A stretch of DNA of 64,000 bases, from contig OX377202.1 in the NCBI GenBank assembly GCA_947396885.1, positions 7,440,001 to 7,504,000 on the forward strand, read 5' to 3'. The position numbers and the translations under genes are program-made. The number at the start of each line of letters is the position of its first letter. Positions within the stretch are counted from its first letter, which is position 1. The notes beneath the pieces are model-generated. The model searched no databases, was not told the origin of the DNA, and worked only from the letters and a program-made list of their open reading frames with translations. The stretch is from Heligmosomoides polygyrus polygyrus (Eukaryota > Nematoda > Chromadorea > Rhabditida > Heligmosomidae). Below are positions 1-11,018 of this stretch, in pieces.

Positions 1-2642
1 TCTTCCAGGACCTTTGTAGTGTCCCATTGCCCTATTTCTTCTCCAACACGCAGGATTTTAGGGAGATCTGAGACATTTGTTACCGGTAGTTCCATGGTAG
101 TGGAACTTTTACCGTAAACCACATCCGGTACAATGTGACAGTTTGACCAGAAAATTTTGTCGCCTTCCGTTTTTGGGGCGGAAATGGTCACAGATTTTGT
201 CTCCCCGGGCAAAAGGTAGACGCGTTTAACGATAACCGCAGTGCTTGAGCTTTCGTAATTATTGCTCTTGCACTGGTTAGTCCTGCGCTTTAGGCTGGTG
301 TTGTGTCTCGGCATCTCACCTGAATTCGTTTTGAGGGCATCGGATACGTGACGATTCTTCCTATGGGGGATGACTTGTTTGGATTTCTCTTTTTCCTTTT
401 TCTGTAACACCATATTCAACTTGTGAAGTGCATTTGTGCCCAGAATTACGATGTCGTCTTCTGACTTTCTCACGAACATAGCTACTCTCTGTGGAGAAGC
501 ACCGTGCCTTGTCACTGTGGCTACGACTGCACCGAGGAACTTCATCTCGTTCCCTGAAGCGTCGTAGACCGGTTCTTTACCGGCAGCTTTGATTTCCTCC
601 ACATCAGTGTCGAGGTCGAATCCCGATTCTTGGGCCTCGAGCAAAATTTTGAGGGGTAATATGCTAATCTGTGAGCCCGTGTCGAGCAAAGCTCTTTTGG
701 ACAACCCTAAGAGCGAAACCTTACCAATTGTTTGTTTGCCAATCAGTTGATCTTTGGAGTTCGGTCGGTTGGGCCTAGCCCGAATGCCTCCACAATTCCA
801 ACGATTTAGCGTTGCTGTGAAGCTTCGCTTCTGACTGTTTTCGTCTTTGCGACCCTTTGACTTGTAGCGAAATCCGGCTGTATGGGAAGCCTGTGATCCA
901 TTGTTTTGTTTGGGGCGATTCCTTGTTGCTTGTGCGCAATCTCTTGAAAAATGCCCCTTTTCTCTGCAAAAAGAGCAGTAGCCCTCAACGGGTTGGTTTG
1001 CCCTTGATCGCTGAGGTAATGGACGGTTTTGATTTTTCTCAGCGTGAATGTCTGGGTTTTGATGCCTCTCGGCGCGACTGTCTGATTCGCTGGAAGTGCC
1101 GTATTCGCCGTGACTGCGGAAATTTAGTGAAGCCCGGACAGCACGCGCGACTTTTCGGCTTCTCTCAATAGATTGCGCCATACCTTTGAGTTTCTCGTAG
1201 GCTTCGTTCTGATGGGTCTGTTCCATCACCGCAAACAGCTGGACGTACTCATCCCAATCAGTGAGTTGCGCAATCAATTCCCCAGCACGTATCATAGACA
1301 GTTCTTTCTCGCTTGCGTCTGGGTATACACAACGAGTGAGCTCTTCTAGTTCTACACAATATTCAGTTATCGTGGAACGCTTCTTTAGCTGCTTGAGTTT
1401 TATGTAAGCCTCGGTGCGAGCTGTTGAATCTGACTGTCCGATTTTTGCTCGAAAGGCTTCTACGAAACACGAGAAACTGCCTTCTTTAAGTGCCAGCGGG
1501 AGGGTTTCCAGCACCGCTTTAGGATGTCCCTGAATTTTTGAGGAGAGCAGGTGGATGAGCATGCTGTCCGGAAGGCCTAATCTACCGTATTTCATCAAGA
1601 AGGACATTATAAATTGTTCTAGTCCTTTCCCTTGTGGGTGAGAAAAAGGCTGAACCTCCGGTAATGCCATTGCCGCTAAAGCTGCACTTACATTTGCTTC
1701 CAGTTCTGTTTTAGGTGACAAGCAAATCTGCTCACCTTGGTGGCTCTGCAGCTTCTGATCCGTCGGCAGCTTTGAGGTGTTTAGCTCTCTGCAGCTCTGA
1801 AATGTATCATATTTTGCGTACTCCCTGAACTGCTGCGAAAACGCTGCTCCTGGTTTACATCCACGCTCTATCTCTTTAGAAAACGATGACCCGCCTTGTT
1901 GTGCACGTTCGGGATCAAACCGTGCCAGCTCAGTTGTCAGTGGAGTCTTGCTCTCGCGGATCGCGCGCATGACCGTCCTGAAGTCGGTGGAGTCTTCGCC
2001 TAGCTCCATTGGCTGGTTCTTCTGAAACAATAGACTGTATTCATTCTTTATTGGATCTTCGTTCGAACCAAAATGTTGTTTGGATGCAGCTGTATTGGGC
2101 ATTGGTGTTCCCCACGGGTCGACTTTCGAGAGTCTCAACCGCTGGTCTACTGCGCCAAGGACTTCTGTTGATGGCACATTCAACATTTTTGCCAGTTTAC
2201 GCATGCACCAGTCGTCATGACTTGCTTGTTTATAGAACTCTTTTTGTTTGTTTGTGAGTTCCTCCCAATTGAGTTTATCGAGTTCCAAAAGGTTGGCTAC
2301 AAACTCTTCTACTCTTTTGAGCTGTGTGGTGATGACCCCGAAACTGCTATCACTAAGTTCGTGAAGCTTTTGGGAGACCTCTGTTCGATTCTTTTCCCTA
2401 GTTCGGGTTTCTGCTTCTACCCACAGAGTGTTAGATGTCGTCTCAGGCAACTTCAGTAATGTGTGCATTTCATTACCTATTAAGGCCAGTGAATTACTCA
2501 CCTCAGCAGCCTGTTTCGTTAGAGCCTGCACTTGTTCCATCAATGTGGACATCTGCGATTGGAGGGTTGCGAATCGGTTGTCGTTCGCATTCTCCAACGC
2601 TAGCATGTTTTCGACTTCTCTATCAAGATCGATAGACTCCAT
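1..2642 (-). CDS. LTR retrotransposon Gag-protease polyprotein, partial
   Basis: An uninterrupted frame of about 880 codons starts at the ATG at 2642 and runs off the left edge without a stop. Residues 1-50 are acidic and heptad-like (probable coiled coil). Around residues 300-500 there is a helical Gag-like region. A CX2CX4HX4C zinc knuckle occupies residues 556-569, the nucleic-acid-binding part of Gag. A retropepsin active site, ALLDTGSQ, has its catalytic Asp at residue 654 (codon at 683-681). Reverse transcriptase, RNase H and integrase would lie beyond the window. The Gag and protease style suggest Ty3/gypsy rather than BEL/Pao, but without RT this is inference. The open frame and the LTR promoter upstream argue for a fairly young copy. 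Base composition is more GC-balanced than the surrounding introns. Confidence 0.85.
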   Translation of the reverse strand, partial: MESIDLDREVENMLALENANDNRFATLQSQMSTLMEQVQALTKQAAEVSNSLALIGNEMHTLLKLPETTSNTLWVEAETRTREKNRTEVSQKLHELSDSSFGVITTQLKRVEEFVANLLELDKLNWEELTNKQKEFYKQASHDDWCMRKLAKMLNVPSTEVLGAVDQRLRLSKVDPWGTPMPNTAASKQHFGSNEDPIKNEYSLLFQKNQPMELGEDSTDFRTVMRAIRESKTPLTTELARFDPERAQQGGSSFSKEIERGCKPGAAFSQQFREYAKYDTFQSCRELNTSKLPTDQKLQSHQGEQICLSPKTELEANVSAALAAMALPEVQPFSHPQGKGLEQFIMSFLMKYGRLGLPDSMLIHLLSSKIQGHPKAVLETLPLALKEGSFSCFVEAFRAKIGQSDSTARTEAYIKLKQLKKRSTITEYCVELEELTRCVYPDASEKELSMIRAGELIAQLTDWDEYVQLFAVMEQTHQNEAYEKLKGMAQSIERSRKVARAVRASLNFRSHGEYGTSSESDSRAERHQNPDIHAEKNQNRPLPQRSRANQPVEGYCSFCREKGHFSRDCAQATRNRPKQNNGSQASHTAGFRYKSKGRKDENSQKRSFTATLNRWNCGGIRARPNRPNSKDQLIGKQTIGKVSLLGLSKRALLDTGSQISILPLKILLEAQESGFDLDTDVEEIKAAGKEPVYDASGNEMKFLGAVVATVTRHGASPQRVAMFVRKSEDDIVILGTNALHKLNMVLQKKEKEKSKQVIPHRKNRHVSDALKTNSGEMPRHNTSLKRRTNQCKSNNYESSSTAVIVKRVYLLPGETKSVTISAPKTEGDKIFWSNCHIVPDVVYGKSSTTMELPVTNVSDLPKILRVGEEIGQWDTTKVLE

Positions 2643-3344
2643 GTTCTGAAATAGTTTGTTTCAATGCAGTTCTTCGTCAACACACTTTTTCGCGAAATGT
2701 GCGAGAGCGATGTGAATGCAGAGAATCGCAGTGTGGACGATACCTACTCAGTGGGCCCCTGAAAATTGCCTGCTCCCTGAGTGGTTGGACGTCGGACCTG
2801 GTGCACTGCCCTTGTGTTGATTCGTTACAAGGCTTGCCAGGCGGTGTTGTGGGATACTGGCCTACTGGTCCAGTTATCTGCGCTGAGAAAATTTGCGCAG
2901 AGTTCCCCCTTAGAGAACTGCTTTTCTCCCACTCAAATTTTCCAATAGGCCCTGCCCAGTTGACTGAGTGGGTGCTACCCCAAGGCAGCAGAGCAGCTCA
3001 ACCACGACTAGTGGTACAAGAGCTGTTTGCACTGTTCTGGAAGCTGAGGGCAACCCAACTTCCCAGTGCTCAAGCTTACCTTAATAGCCGATCGCTTTCG
3101 GCTTCGCAGCGCGATCCTTCCTGGCGATCGGTTCGGCCCCCAAGTTGTGCTGCTGCGGTGACAGGGGGTAGGAAATCGGTTTATTGCAGCGAGAGAACGA
3201 AGCAAAATGAATACCAAAGTAGCCTGCGGCGGTCTTATATAGGGGGCGGCTTATCAGATCGCCTAACCTGATCAACCGCGATCATAAACTGCTGCCCTAT
3301 CATCAACGACAACGGGCAACAACAGGTAGCAACAGGGGTTAACA
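2643..3344 (-). repeat. 5' LTR and untranslated leader of the gag-pro element
   Basis: Read on the minus strand, the LTR appears to begin with TGTTAACCCC at 3344. A TATA box (TATATAAG) lies at 3241-3234 and an AATAAA signal at 3185-3180, the spacing expected for a U3-R-U5 layout. The remaining bases up to the gag ATG at 2642 form the U5 end and leader. I could not fix the U5/leader boundary or the primer-binding site, because the 3' LTR is outside the window. Plus-strand open frames here are chance reading of the LTR. Confidence 0.65.
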
Positions 3345-3362
3345 CAATACTATCGTCTACAT

Positions 3363-5424
3363 CTGAAGTACTCTGTAAATTGTTAAGAAATGAATAAAAA
3401 TTTCACCGGTGGTATAAAGGTACATCTCGTAGAAGTAGAATGCGTGGCGCATCCCAAAAGGTATTGAATAACGCCGTCTTTTGTCCTGTATAAAGAAAGG
3501 TACAAAGCCTCCGTTGCGGTAAGCGGGAGGTGTTGGTTCGATTCCCGCACGAGGCTAGAGTTTTCGTCGTGGCGAAAATCGTTGTAGCCGAGAATTTGGA
3601 TCTATCCTAATCGGGAGGGGCAACCGTAAGGTGTCAGTTGCGGACGTTGTCCCCTACCACACAGCCATATTCTCTGAATTCGAAGGAAAGCCTTCGTAGA
3701 CAGCAGCGCTTTCGCAGAGACTTAAGCAAAGATAGGAGGCGCAAATCACTGTATGCCCCCTCCGATTAGGATCGAAAAATGTCGCTTTTTCACAGTAGAG
3801 GTGAAAGGCTCGTAAGAAATAGATTTCTCGGAGATTCTTGTTGATTAAGGAGGAGCATTTTCCAAGCAAATCACTGTTCTAATGAAGAGGATCTGAATTC
3901 GTGAATGTGCCTGAAGTACTCTTCAAATTGTTAAGAAATGAATAGAAATTTTCACCGGTGGTATAAAGGTACATCGCGTCGATGTAGAATGCGTGGCGCA
4001 TCTCAAAAGGTATTGAGTAACGCGGTCTTTTCCTTGTATAAAGGTACAAAGCATCCACCACGGTAAGCGAGAGGTGCTGGTTCGATTCCCGCACGAGGCT
4101 AGAGCTTTCGTCGTGGCAAAAATCGTTGTAACCGAGAATTTGGATCTTTCCTAATCGGGAGGGGGCAACCGTAAGGTGTTAGTTGCGGACGTTGTCCCCT
4201 ACCACACAGCCATATTCTCTGAATTCGAAGGAAAGCCTTCGTAGACAGCAGCGCTTTTGCAGAGACTTAAGCAAAGATAGGAGGCACAAATCACTATATG
4301 CCCCCTTCGATTAGGGTCGAAAATGTCGCTTTTTCACGGTAGAGCTTAACGGCTCGTAAGAAATAGATTTCTTGGAGGTTCTTGTTGATTAAAGAGGAAC
4401 ATTTTCCAAGCAAATCACCGTTCTAATGAAGAGGATCTGAATTCGTGAATGTGCCTGAAGTACTCTGTAAATTGTTAAGAATTGAATAGAAATTTTAACC
4501 GGTGGTATAAAGGTACGTCGCGCAAAAGTAAATGCGTGGCGCATCCCAAAAGGTATTGAGTAATGCTGTCTTTTGTCCTGTATAAAGGTACAAAGCGTCC
4601 ACCACGGTAAGCGAGAGGTGTTCTTTCTATTCCCGCATGATGCCAAAGTTTTCGTCGTGGCAAAAATCGTTGTAGCCGAGAATTTGGATCTATCCTAATC
4701 GGGAGGGGGCAACCGTGAGATGTCAGTTGCGGACGTTATCGCCTGCCTCACAACCATATCCCCTGAATTTGAAGGCGCCCTCGTAGACAGCAGCGCTTCC
4801 GCAGAATTTTAAGCAAGGCATTGGAGGAGCAAATCACTGTATGCCCCCTCCGATTAGGATCGAAAAATGTCGCTTTTTCACAGTAGAGGTGAAAGGCTCG
4901 TAAGAAATAGATTTCTCGGAGATTCTTGTTGATTAAGGAGGAACATTTTCCAAGCAAATCACTGTTCGAATGAAGAGGATCTGAATTCGTGAATGTACCT
5001 GAAGCACTCTGTAAATTGTTAATAAATGAATAGAAATTTTAACCGGTGATATAAAGGTACGTCGCGCAAAAGTGGAATGCGTGGCGCATCCCAAAAGGTA
5101 TTGAGTAATGCCGTCTTTTGTCCTGTATAAAGGTACAAAGCGTCCACCACGGTAAGCGAGAGGTGTTCTTTCTATTCCCGCATGATGCCAAAGTTTTCGT
5201 TGTGGCAAAAATCGTTGTAACGGAGAATTTGGATCTATCCTAATCGGGAGGGGGCAACCGTAAAGTGTCAGTTACGGACGTTATCTCCTGAATTTGAAGG
5301 CAAGCCCTCGTAGACAGCAGCGCTTTCGCAGAAGCTTAAGCAAAGGATAGGGGGCGCAAATCACTATACGCCCCCTCCGATTAGGATCGAAAATGTCGCT
5401 TTTTCACACTAGAGCTGAACGGCA
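3363..5424 (+). repeat. ~545-bp tandem repeat, four copies
   Basis: Units start with CTGAAGTACTCTGTAAATTG-like sequence at 3363, 3911, 4454 and 4999 (spacings 548, 543 and 545); the fourth is truncated. Each unit contains a copy of the tail of the window's SINE (the GTAGAAGTAGAATGCGTGGC-like block), then a tRNA-like B box (GGTTCGATTCC, intact in units 1 and 2, decayed in 3 and 4). After that comes an inverted-repeat segment with ends GGATCTATCCTAATCGGGAG and CTCCGATTAGGATCG, resembling the GGATYT-CTAGTC MITE family found elsewhere here. A composite SINE/MITE seems to have been amplified as a unit. The minus-strand ORFs of 60-90 codons recur with the repeat and are not genes. Confidence 0.9.
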
Positions 5425-6220
5425 ATGGTAATGTATTGCTTCATAGTTTCTCCCAGTTAACTAACTTTAACCCCAGTGTACTTCAACAGTTTTCTCCCTT
5501 CTTTCGCCGAAAGCCTGCAATAAATTCAGCAGCCTTCTTGTTGCTCGGCTAATTGTAGAAGAATAAAAAAAGAGGCGTTTATAGAGAGCTATTCATCGTG
5601 CAAGAGCTAGAGCAGCTCAGTGAACGATCAGCCTGCGGCCGGCGTTATTTTCGGACAGCCGTTCCTCTATTTGTCACTGGCTCTAATGGTAATCAGAATG
5701 TTATTGGCGGCTCGTATTGCTCACTCTAAATCCGCACACGTGTTCTCTGGACATCGTACTCTGCAAGTATCGACCTACCGGTGCCCTTTCTCAAGCAATT
5801 TACTCGTTTTTTACCATGTTTTGCCTGCGCTTAGCCGGCGTATGAGGGCTCCAGTCTGCTTACGTTACTAATTGTTGACCTTGTTTGCAAGTTATTTTCG
5901 CTGTGGCAACCCAGAGAGGTCGAAATAAACATGAGGTTGAGTGTTCCGGTTGGTTTGAACGTTGTGAAGTTCTGGACACTATTCTTCGTCAGTACGTGCT
6001 TCCCTCTATTCCATCGTTTCTACAATACAGGTCTGAGTTCTTCACTTCATGCTTCTTCCTCTGTTTCCTTTTTTTGCATTGCGTTTCGAACAACAAGTTT
6101 CTATGCAGCGCTCCCAGTGGCGTAGGCAAAATTTGTGTGATTCCGATTCGAAAGGCGAAAAATGAGCTGTCAGAGCAAACCCAGTTCCGCTTGAATATCT
6201 GAAAAAAGTAGAAATTTATG
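5425..6220. other. Unassigned intergenic stretch
   Basis: Short overlapping open frames occur at 5620-5871 and 5885-6202, but they have no recognisable domain, no conserved splice pattern and poor coding bias. I see no repeat family here. Confidence 0.4.
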
Positions 6221-7889
6221 GCTACTAGTCGTTAGTGTGGCCTACATGCGAAGGCGGGACTGCAATAGCCAACCCCAAACAGTCACTGTGCTAACCGCAC
6301 ACGCTTTTCGATTCGGTTTCCGTTTCGACGCGTGGCCTCATTGGTTTAAGGCGTCTCCTGTCTTGCGGGCCACATTCAAGACTAGTGCCAACTGAAGCAG
6401 TTACACATAGAAAGTTTCATTGAGAAGCAGCGGCAAATGCGTCTTTTTGAGCTAATTCGCTACTAGTCGCTAATGTGGCCTACATGGTGAGGCAGTGTCC
6501 TTCGGCCAATCATAACCGATCGCACTCGCTGGTGATCTAGGTATTGCACGCCCATTCAGTATGACCTGATTAGTTTGATGTTGTCCCCCCTCCCCCTACT
6601 TTCATGTAGGCCACATTAACGACTAGTATCAACTGAAGCAGCTAAACATGGAAGCTTCACTGAGAAGCGGCAGCAAATGCGTCTTTTTGAGCTCATTCGC
6701 TACTAGTCGCTAATATGACCTACATGGGGGCAGGAACGCGTCGGCCAATCATAACCGATCTACTCGCTGCTGCTCTAGAAAATGCACACCCACTCAATAC
6801 GGCCTGATTGGTTTAATGCGTCCTCCCCTCACTTTCATGTAGGCCACATTAACGACTAGTACCTACTGAAGCAGCTAAACATGGAAAGCTTGAAGCTGCG
6901 GCAAATGCGTCTTTTTTGAGCTTATTCGCTACTAGTCGTTAATGCGGCCTACGAGGGGAGGCAGGAAACCTTCAGCCAATCATAACCGACCGTACATGCT
7001 GCTGCTGTAGGAAATGCACACCCACTCAATGCGGCCTGATTGGTTTGATGCGTCTCCCCTCACCTTCATGTAGGCCACATTAACGCCTAGTACCTACTGA
7101 AGCAGCTAAACATGGAAAACTTCACTGAGAAGCGGCAGCAAATGTGTCTTTTTAAGCTTATTCGCTCCTAGTCGCTAATATGACCTACATGGGGACAGGA
7201 ACGCGTTGGCCAATCATAACCGACCATACCCGCTACTGCTCTAGAAAGTGCACACCCACTGAATACGACCTGATTAGTTTGATGTCTCCCCTACTTTCAT
7301 GTAGGCCACATTAACGACTAGTACCTACTGAAGCAGATAAGCATAGAAAGCTTCATTGAGAATCGGCGACAGGTGCGTTTTTTGAGCTTATTCGCTACTA
7401 GTCGTTAATGCGGCCTACGAGGGGAGGCAGGAACCCTTCAGCCAATCATAACCGACCGTACATGCTGCTGCTGTAGGAAATGCACATCCACTCAATGCGG
7501 CCTGATTGGTTTGATGCGTCTCCCCTCACTTTCATGTAGGCCACATTAACGACTAGTACCTACTAAGGCAGCTAAACATGGAAAGCTTCACTGAGAAGCG
7601 GCGACAAATGTCTTTTTGGGCTTATTTGCTATTAGCCGCTAATGTGGCCTACATGGGGTAAGGGAACGCGCCAGCCAATCGTTACCAATCATGGCACCGA
7701 CCGCACACGCTGCCGTTGGAGGTAGAGTCTGCAGTGTTCATTCGATGCGGTGTGACTGTCTGATGCGCTGTCCCCCCCCCAGTTTCTTTGTAGGCCATAT
7801 TAGCGACTAGTATCAGCGGGGACAATGGATTATGGAACCCTTTGTGGGTCCTTTAAGCGTCCGATTATTTCTCAACCACCCCTATTCGT

Positions 7890-7975
7890 TAGAATAAGCA
7901 TAGAGGATGAAGGTGAGTTTTAGTCAATCCCTTCGTGGGATGCGCCACGCATCCACTTCTACGTGCTGTCGTGGA
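7890..7975 (-). mobile_element. SINE 3' fragment
   Basis: A minus-strand tail of the window's tRNA-derived SINE (GGGATGCGCCACGCATCCAC) lies in a long spacer of the array. The tRNA-like head is absent. Confidence 0.7.
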
Positions 7976-8534
7976 AATGATATCTGAAGAGCTTTACTAA
8001 GAAGCGACCGCAGATGGGTTTTTTGAACTTGTTAACTACTAATCGCTAGTATGGCCTACATGGAGAGGCAGAAACGCGAGGGCCAATCATAACCGACCGT
8101 ACACGATGCTGTAGTAGGAGATGCACCCACTCAATACGGCCTGATTGGCTTGATGTGTTCCCTCTACTTTCAGGTAGGCCACATTAACGACTAGCCCTGC
8201 TGAAGCAGCTGAAGGTGGAAAGCGTCATTGAGAAGCTGCGGCAAATGCGCCTTTTTGAGCTTATTCGCTACTAGTCGTTAATTTGGCTTGCATGCGAAGG
8301 CGGTACCGCAACAGCCAATCATAACAATAGTGCGAACCGTACACAGTTTTCGATTCAGTTTCCGCTTCGCTAAGGCCTGAATGGTTTGATGCGTTCTCCC
8401 CACCCACTTTCATGTAGACCACATTAGCAACTATATAGTACCAACGGAGTCAAGGAAAATGGAACGCTTTGTGGGGTCTTTGAACGTAGAATTAATTCTC
8501 AACGATCAACCCTTTTCATTGAAATGAGCATAGG

Positions 8535-8612
8535 GGGCAAAGGTCAGCTTTAATCAATCCCTTTGCGGGATACGCCACGCATTCCACCTCTAAGTGATGT
8601 CATGGACAATGA
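8535..8612 (-). mobile_element. SINE 3' fragment
   Basis: A second minus-strand SINE tail (GGGATACGCCACGCATTCCA) sits in the homologous position of the next long spacer. It therefore probably spread by duplication with the array rather than by a new insertion. Confidence 0.7.
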
Positions 8613-8913
8613 GTTTTTTGAACTTATTCGCTACTAACCGCCAATGTGGCCCATATCGGTATGGGAACGCGCCAGCCAATCATAACCAATCACATGACCT
8701 ACCGCACACGGTGCTCTTTGGTAAAGTTTGGACTCTTCATTCGATACAGCCTGATTGGTTTGGTGTGCCCCTCTTCATTTTCTATGTAGGCCACATTAAC
8801 TACCAGTACCAACCAAAGCCTTCGAACATGAAACTGTTTGTGGCCATGACGGGTACCATTATTTCTGCAGCGGTGAAAAATGTTTTTTTATTGTTTTCTT
8901 CGCATGAAGACCA

Positions 8914-9077
8914 GGGGTCAGATTCACCAACGACTAACCCGTCGGTATAGGGGGTAGAGATACCCACGTTGGAGCCTGCGTCTCTGACTCTTACCTTATC
9001 TCTATCTGACTCTTGTCTTACCTCTACCTCTTATACCCCGCATACCCACGGGTTTAGCTGTTGATGAATCCGGTCCC
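8914..9077. mobile_element. Palindromic MITE, GATTCAYCAAC family, copy 1
   Basis: Imperfect inverted ends GGGGTCAGATTCACCAACGA and the complement of GTTGATGAATCCGGTCCC enclose a GGGGTATARGGGGTAGAG-type interior. The same element occurs at 48782-48921. Confidence 0.75.
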
Positions 9078-9133
9078 AGAAGTACTACCGTAGTTGTACT
9101 TCGAGATAATTGTCGAATATTTCACAAAAAATG

Positions 9134-9417
9134 GTCTGCTAGTGTAGCCGGAAGAGGCGCTAACTACTTCGTCTTCCCTTCCAGGTTCTAGGTTCAATTT
9201 TCTCATCCTGGCCAACCAAGTTTCCCATTTCTCTACCAGATCTGTCTGGGAAGAATGAAGCGCTGACTTGTTTATCGGCTGACCACCGCAAGTCACTTCG
9301 TATTCGGCCACTGTATGGCCGAATACGCAATCAAATCGTCTCCACGGCATCCCGTAGAAGTAGAATGCATGGCACATCCCATAAGGGATTAATTAACGCC
9401 AACCTCTATCCTTATCC
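9134..9417 (+). mobile_element. tRNA-derived SINE, near full length
   Basis: It contains the A-box-like GTGTAGCCGGAAGAGGCG, the degraded B box GGTTCTAGGTTCAATT, the conserved middle (CTGTCTGGGAAGAATGAAGC) and the tail GTAGAAGTAGAATGCATGGC. It ends in a CTTTATCC-type 3' end. Confidence 0.8.
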
Positions 9418-9521
9418 TTACTGCATAAAAATGCGGCTATTTTTGTGATGAGTAAACACTGTATTGCGTTACATCACCAGCGGAAAGCCTAACAAGGGAC
9501 GTCTGGTTACTTACCCCAACG

Positions 9522-9602
9522 ATTCCTGAGAGATGAAGGCAGGATTGAACTTGACGGGACCCGCGCCTCCTCTGACTGCACTACGCTCCCAAACGAACAA
9601 TG
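9522..9602 (-). mobile_element. SINE head fragment
   Basis: The minus strand carries the SINE A-box region (complement of GCGCCTCCTCTGACTGCACT) and a B-box remnant only. The body is missing. Confidence 0.55.
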
Positions 9603-10398
9603 GAGGAAATGAGCGCCTCTATGTCTTGCCTGTTATCACTCCTTGTCTACTGGGCTGCCAATTTGGGCCGCCCTCAACCACTTTCGATGAGTCCCAGTCG
9701 CGTGCCAAAGTGATCCAACGGGTCCTTCTCGCTTGAGAGATACGAAAAGGGTCAAGCCCTTTTTTGATTTTGGGTTTACTTGGCGACGATTTTTGCCATT
9801 TTTGGGCTACCCTGTGGCCGGCAGCAGAAACGAATTTCATCGCTGTGCTCCTTGTTAGATGCCGTACGAGATCATATAGGTCTTGTTGGAAATCGTTGGG
9901 GCAAATTCGCAGTCATCCCTTGTAAGCTGTCCTTTGAAAAAATCGTAAAGCTGCGCCGGTCGGGCTTTGTCGACGGGAGCTTTGTGTGTTGGTGGCTGGG
10001 AATCTGATGGTGCTGGTGGCGTCGGCTAAGTCCCCAAAGAGGATTTGGTCGTGGAAAACGTGCGCGAGCGCGCGCAGCCTCATCCTCCGCCGTCGCCGTC
10101 TGTCACTACTCTCCAGAAGACCTTCAGGCGTCCGTTGCTACAACGTCTCCGTCGCCTCAGCCGTCAGCAGCAGCATTTTGCCGATGCTCGAAGCAGCTAT
10201 CGCCGACGGTCTGACTCAGCTCGGAAAGCGAAACGCCGTCGTCGGCCTCCGAAGCGCTTCTCGGCGAGCTATACGTCGCTACTATTGAATCTCCCCTTCC
10301 TTGCCTTTCCTGCGCCTTCGCCGGACTGCTGTTCGCTCTCCTTAACATGCACTGTTCTTCGACCAGGTCGGCTGCGGCGGCGGCGGTGGCGAGGGTGA
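9603..10398. other. GC-rich coding-like stretch, strand unresolved
   Basis: From about 9990 the base composition becomes GC-rich and several frames stay open together. On the plus strand, frame 10221 onward reads a serine/glutamate-rich segment (SESETPSSASEALLGELYVA) after a possible acceptor CTGACTCAG at 10211-10219. On the minus strand an equally plausible segment (ATYSSPRSASEADDG) is open. It could be an upstream exon of the ephexin gene or an unrelated gene. I cannot choose a strand. Confidence 0.25.
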
Positions 10399-10510
10399 CG
10401 ACGACCCTACGAGGCCTTCTTCACACCATGCCGGCCGGATTCCTCGACCACTCGCCTTCATTCATCATCCGACGACGATTTGTCTCCGCCTTTCTCTCCA
10501 GGCCATTTTC
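10399..10510 (+). CDS. Candidate upstream exon of the ephexin gene
   Basis: The plus frame opened after the stop at 10396-10398 encodes a nematode-like disordered segment (RLHSSSDDDLSPPFSPGHF near its end). A donor GTAAAA follows at 10511 and leaves one base over, which matches the phase needed by the first confirmed exon at 17395. A second possible donor, GTGATC at 10561, would be out of phase with it. No convincing acceptor was found, so the left border is only the edge of the open frame. The protein is disordered and no domain supports the call. Confidence 0.3.
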
Positions 10511-10731
10511 GTAAAAAGTTGAACTGTTCGCCATCGATTAGCGAAAGCGGACTAGGATTGGTGATCGTCGTCGGTTTCACGTCGCTCTCAGCAGTCTACG
10601 TCGTCCTCTCTCAGCTTTCTTCGCCTACTCCACCTCTACTTGCTCTTTTCTAGCTAAAATTCAGAAAAATTCTCAGGAAAAGTTCAAGCTTGTCCTTATG
10701 TGATGTGTTTTGAGCAGGTTTTCACGGTCAC

Positions 10732-10878
10732 TCCTAGTAGGGAGGGGTGGCTCTATCTTAGCAGTCATCGTTATCTTCGCTCCTTTTTCGGAATTTATCA
10801 TTCCTCAGCAGCTGGAGCCCTCAAAGAAAGAGCAATGACCCACAACACATGGGACCCCTCCCGACTAGGATAGATCTG
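10732..10878. mobile_element. Short inverted-repeat element, CTAGTC family
   Basis: Ends TCCTAGTAGGGAGGGGT and ACCCCTCCCGACTAGGA face each other across about 110 bp. They belong to the GGATYTRYCCTAGTCSGG-ended family also seen at 53065-53448 and 61799-62246. Confidence 0.6.
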
Positions 10879-11018
10879 ATTTCTATTCTCATTTAGGTCC
10901 TTTATTCGCCTCTAAAGGAAGCTACTGGCAACTCCTCTCTTTGACTATAGAAATAGCAGTCTTTAAACGAGACGTTTGATAAAAAGTGAACGTTTTCATG
11001 TAAGTAGTAAGTAGTAGA

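Larger units (their letters stand above)
6221..8812. repeat. Array of ~10 inverted-repeat (MITE-like) units
   Basis: About ten copies of a 160-185-bp element are arranged head to tail. Each has inverted ends ACTAGTCGYTAATGTGGCCT and its complement AGGCCACATTARCGACTAGT; approximate copies are 6223-6383, 6463-6632, 6700-6864, 6928-7103, 7166-7324, 7396-7560, 7628-7816, 8035-8197, 8267-8440 and 8630-8812. Most are separated by a conserved ~70-bp spacer containing GAAGCAGCTAAACATGGAAA, so the real amplification unit is element plus spacer, about 230 bp. Each copy holds inward-facing CCAATCA and TGATTGG boxes. Two longer spacers (7817-8034, 8441-8629) also carry a SINE tail. Confidence 0.9.

Noticed and set aside
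2699..3271. 190-codon plus-strand open frame
   Set aside because: It lies antisense to the LTR and leader of the retrotransposon; no domain, and the LTR promoter and polyA signals read the other way.
6221..8812. CRISPR-like regular repeats
   Set aside because: Units are 160-230 bp inverted-repeat elements with conserved spacers in a eukaryotic genome; spacers are not unique.
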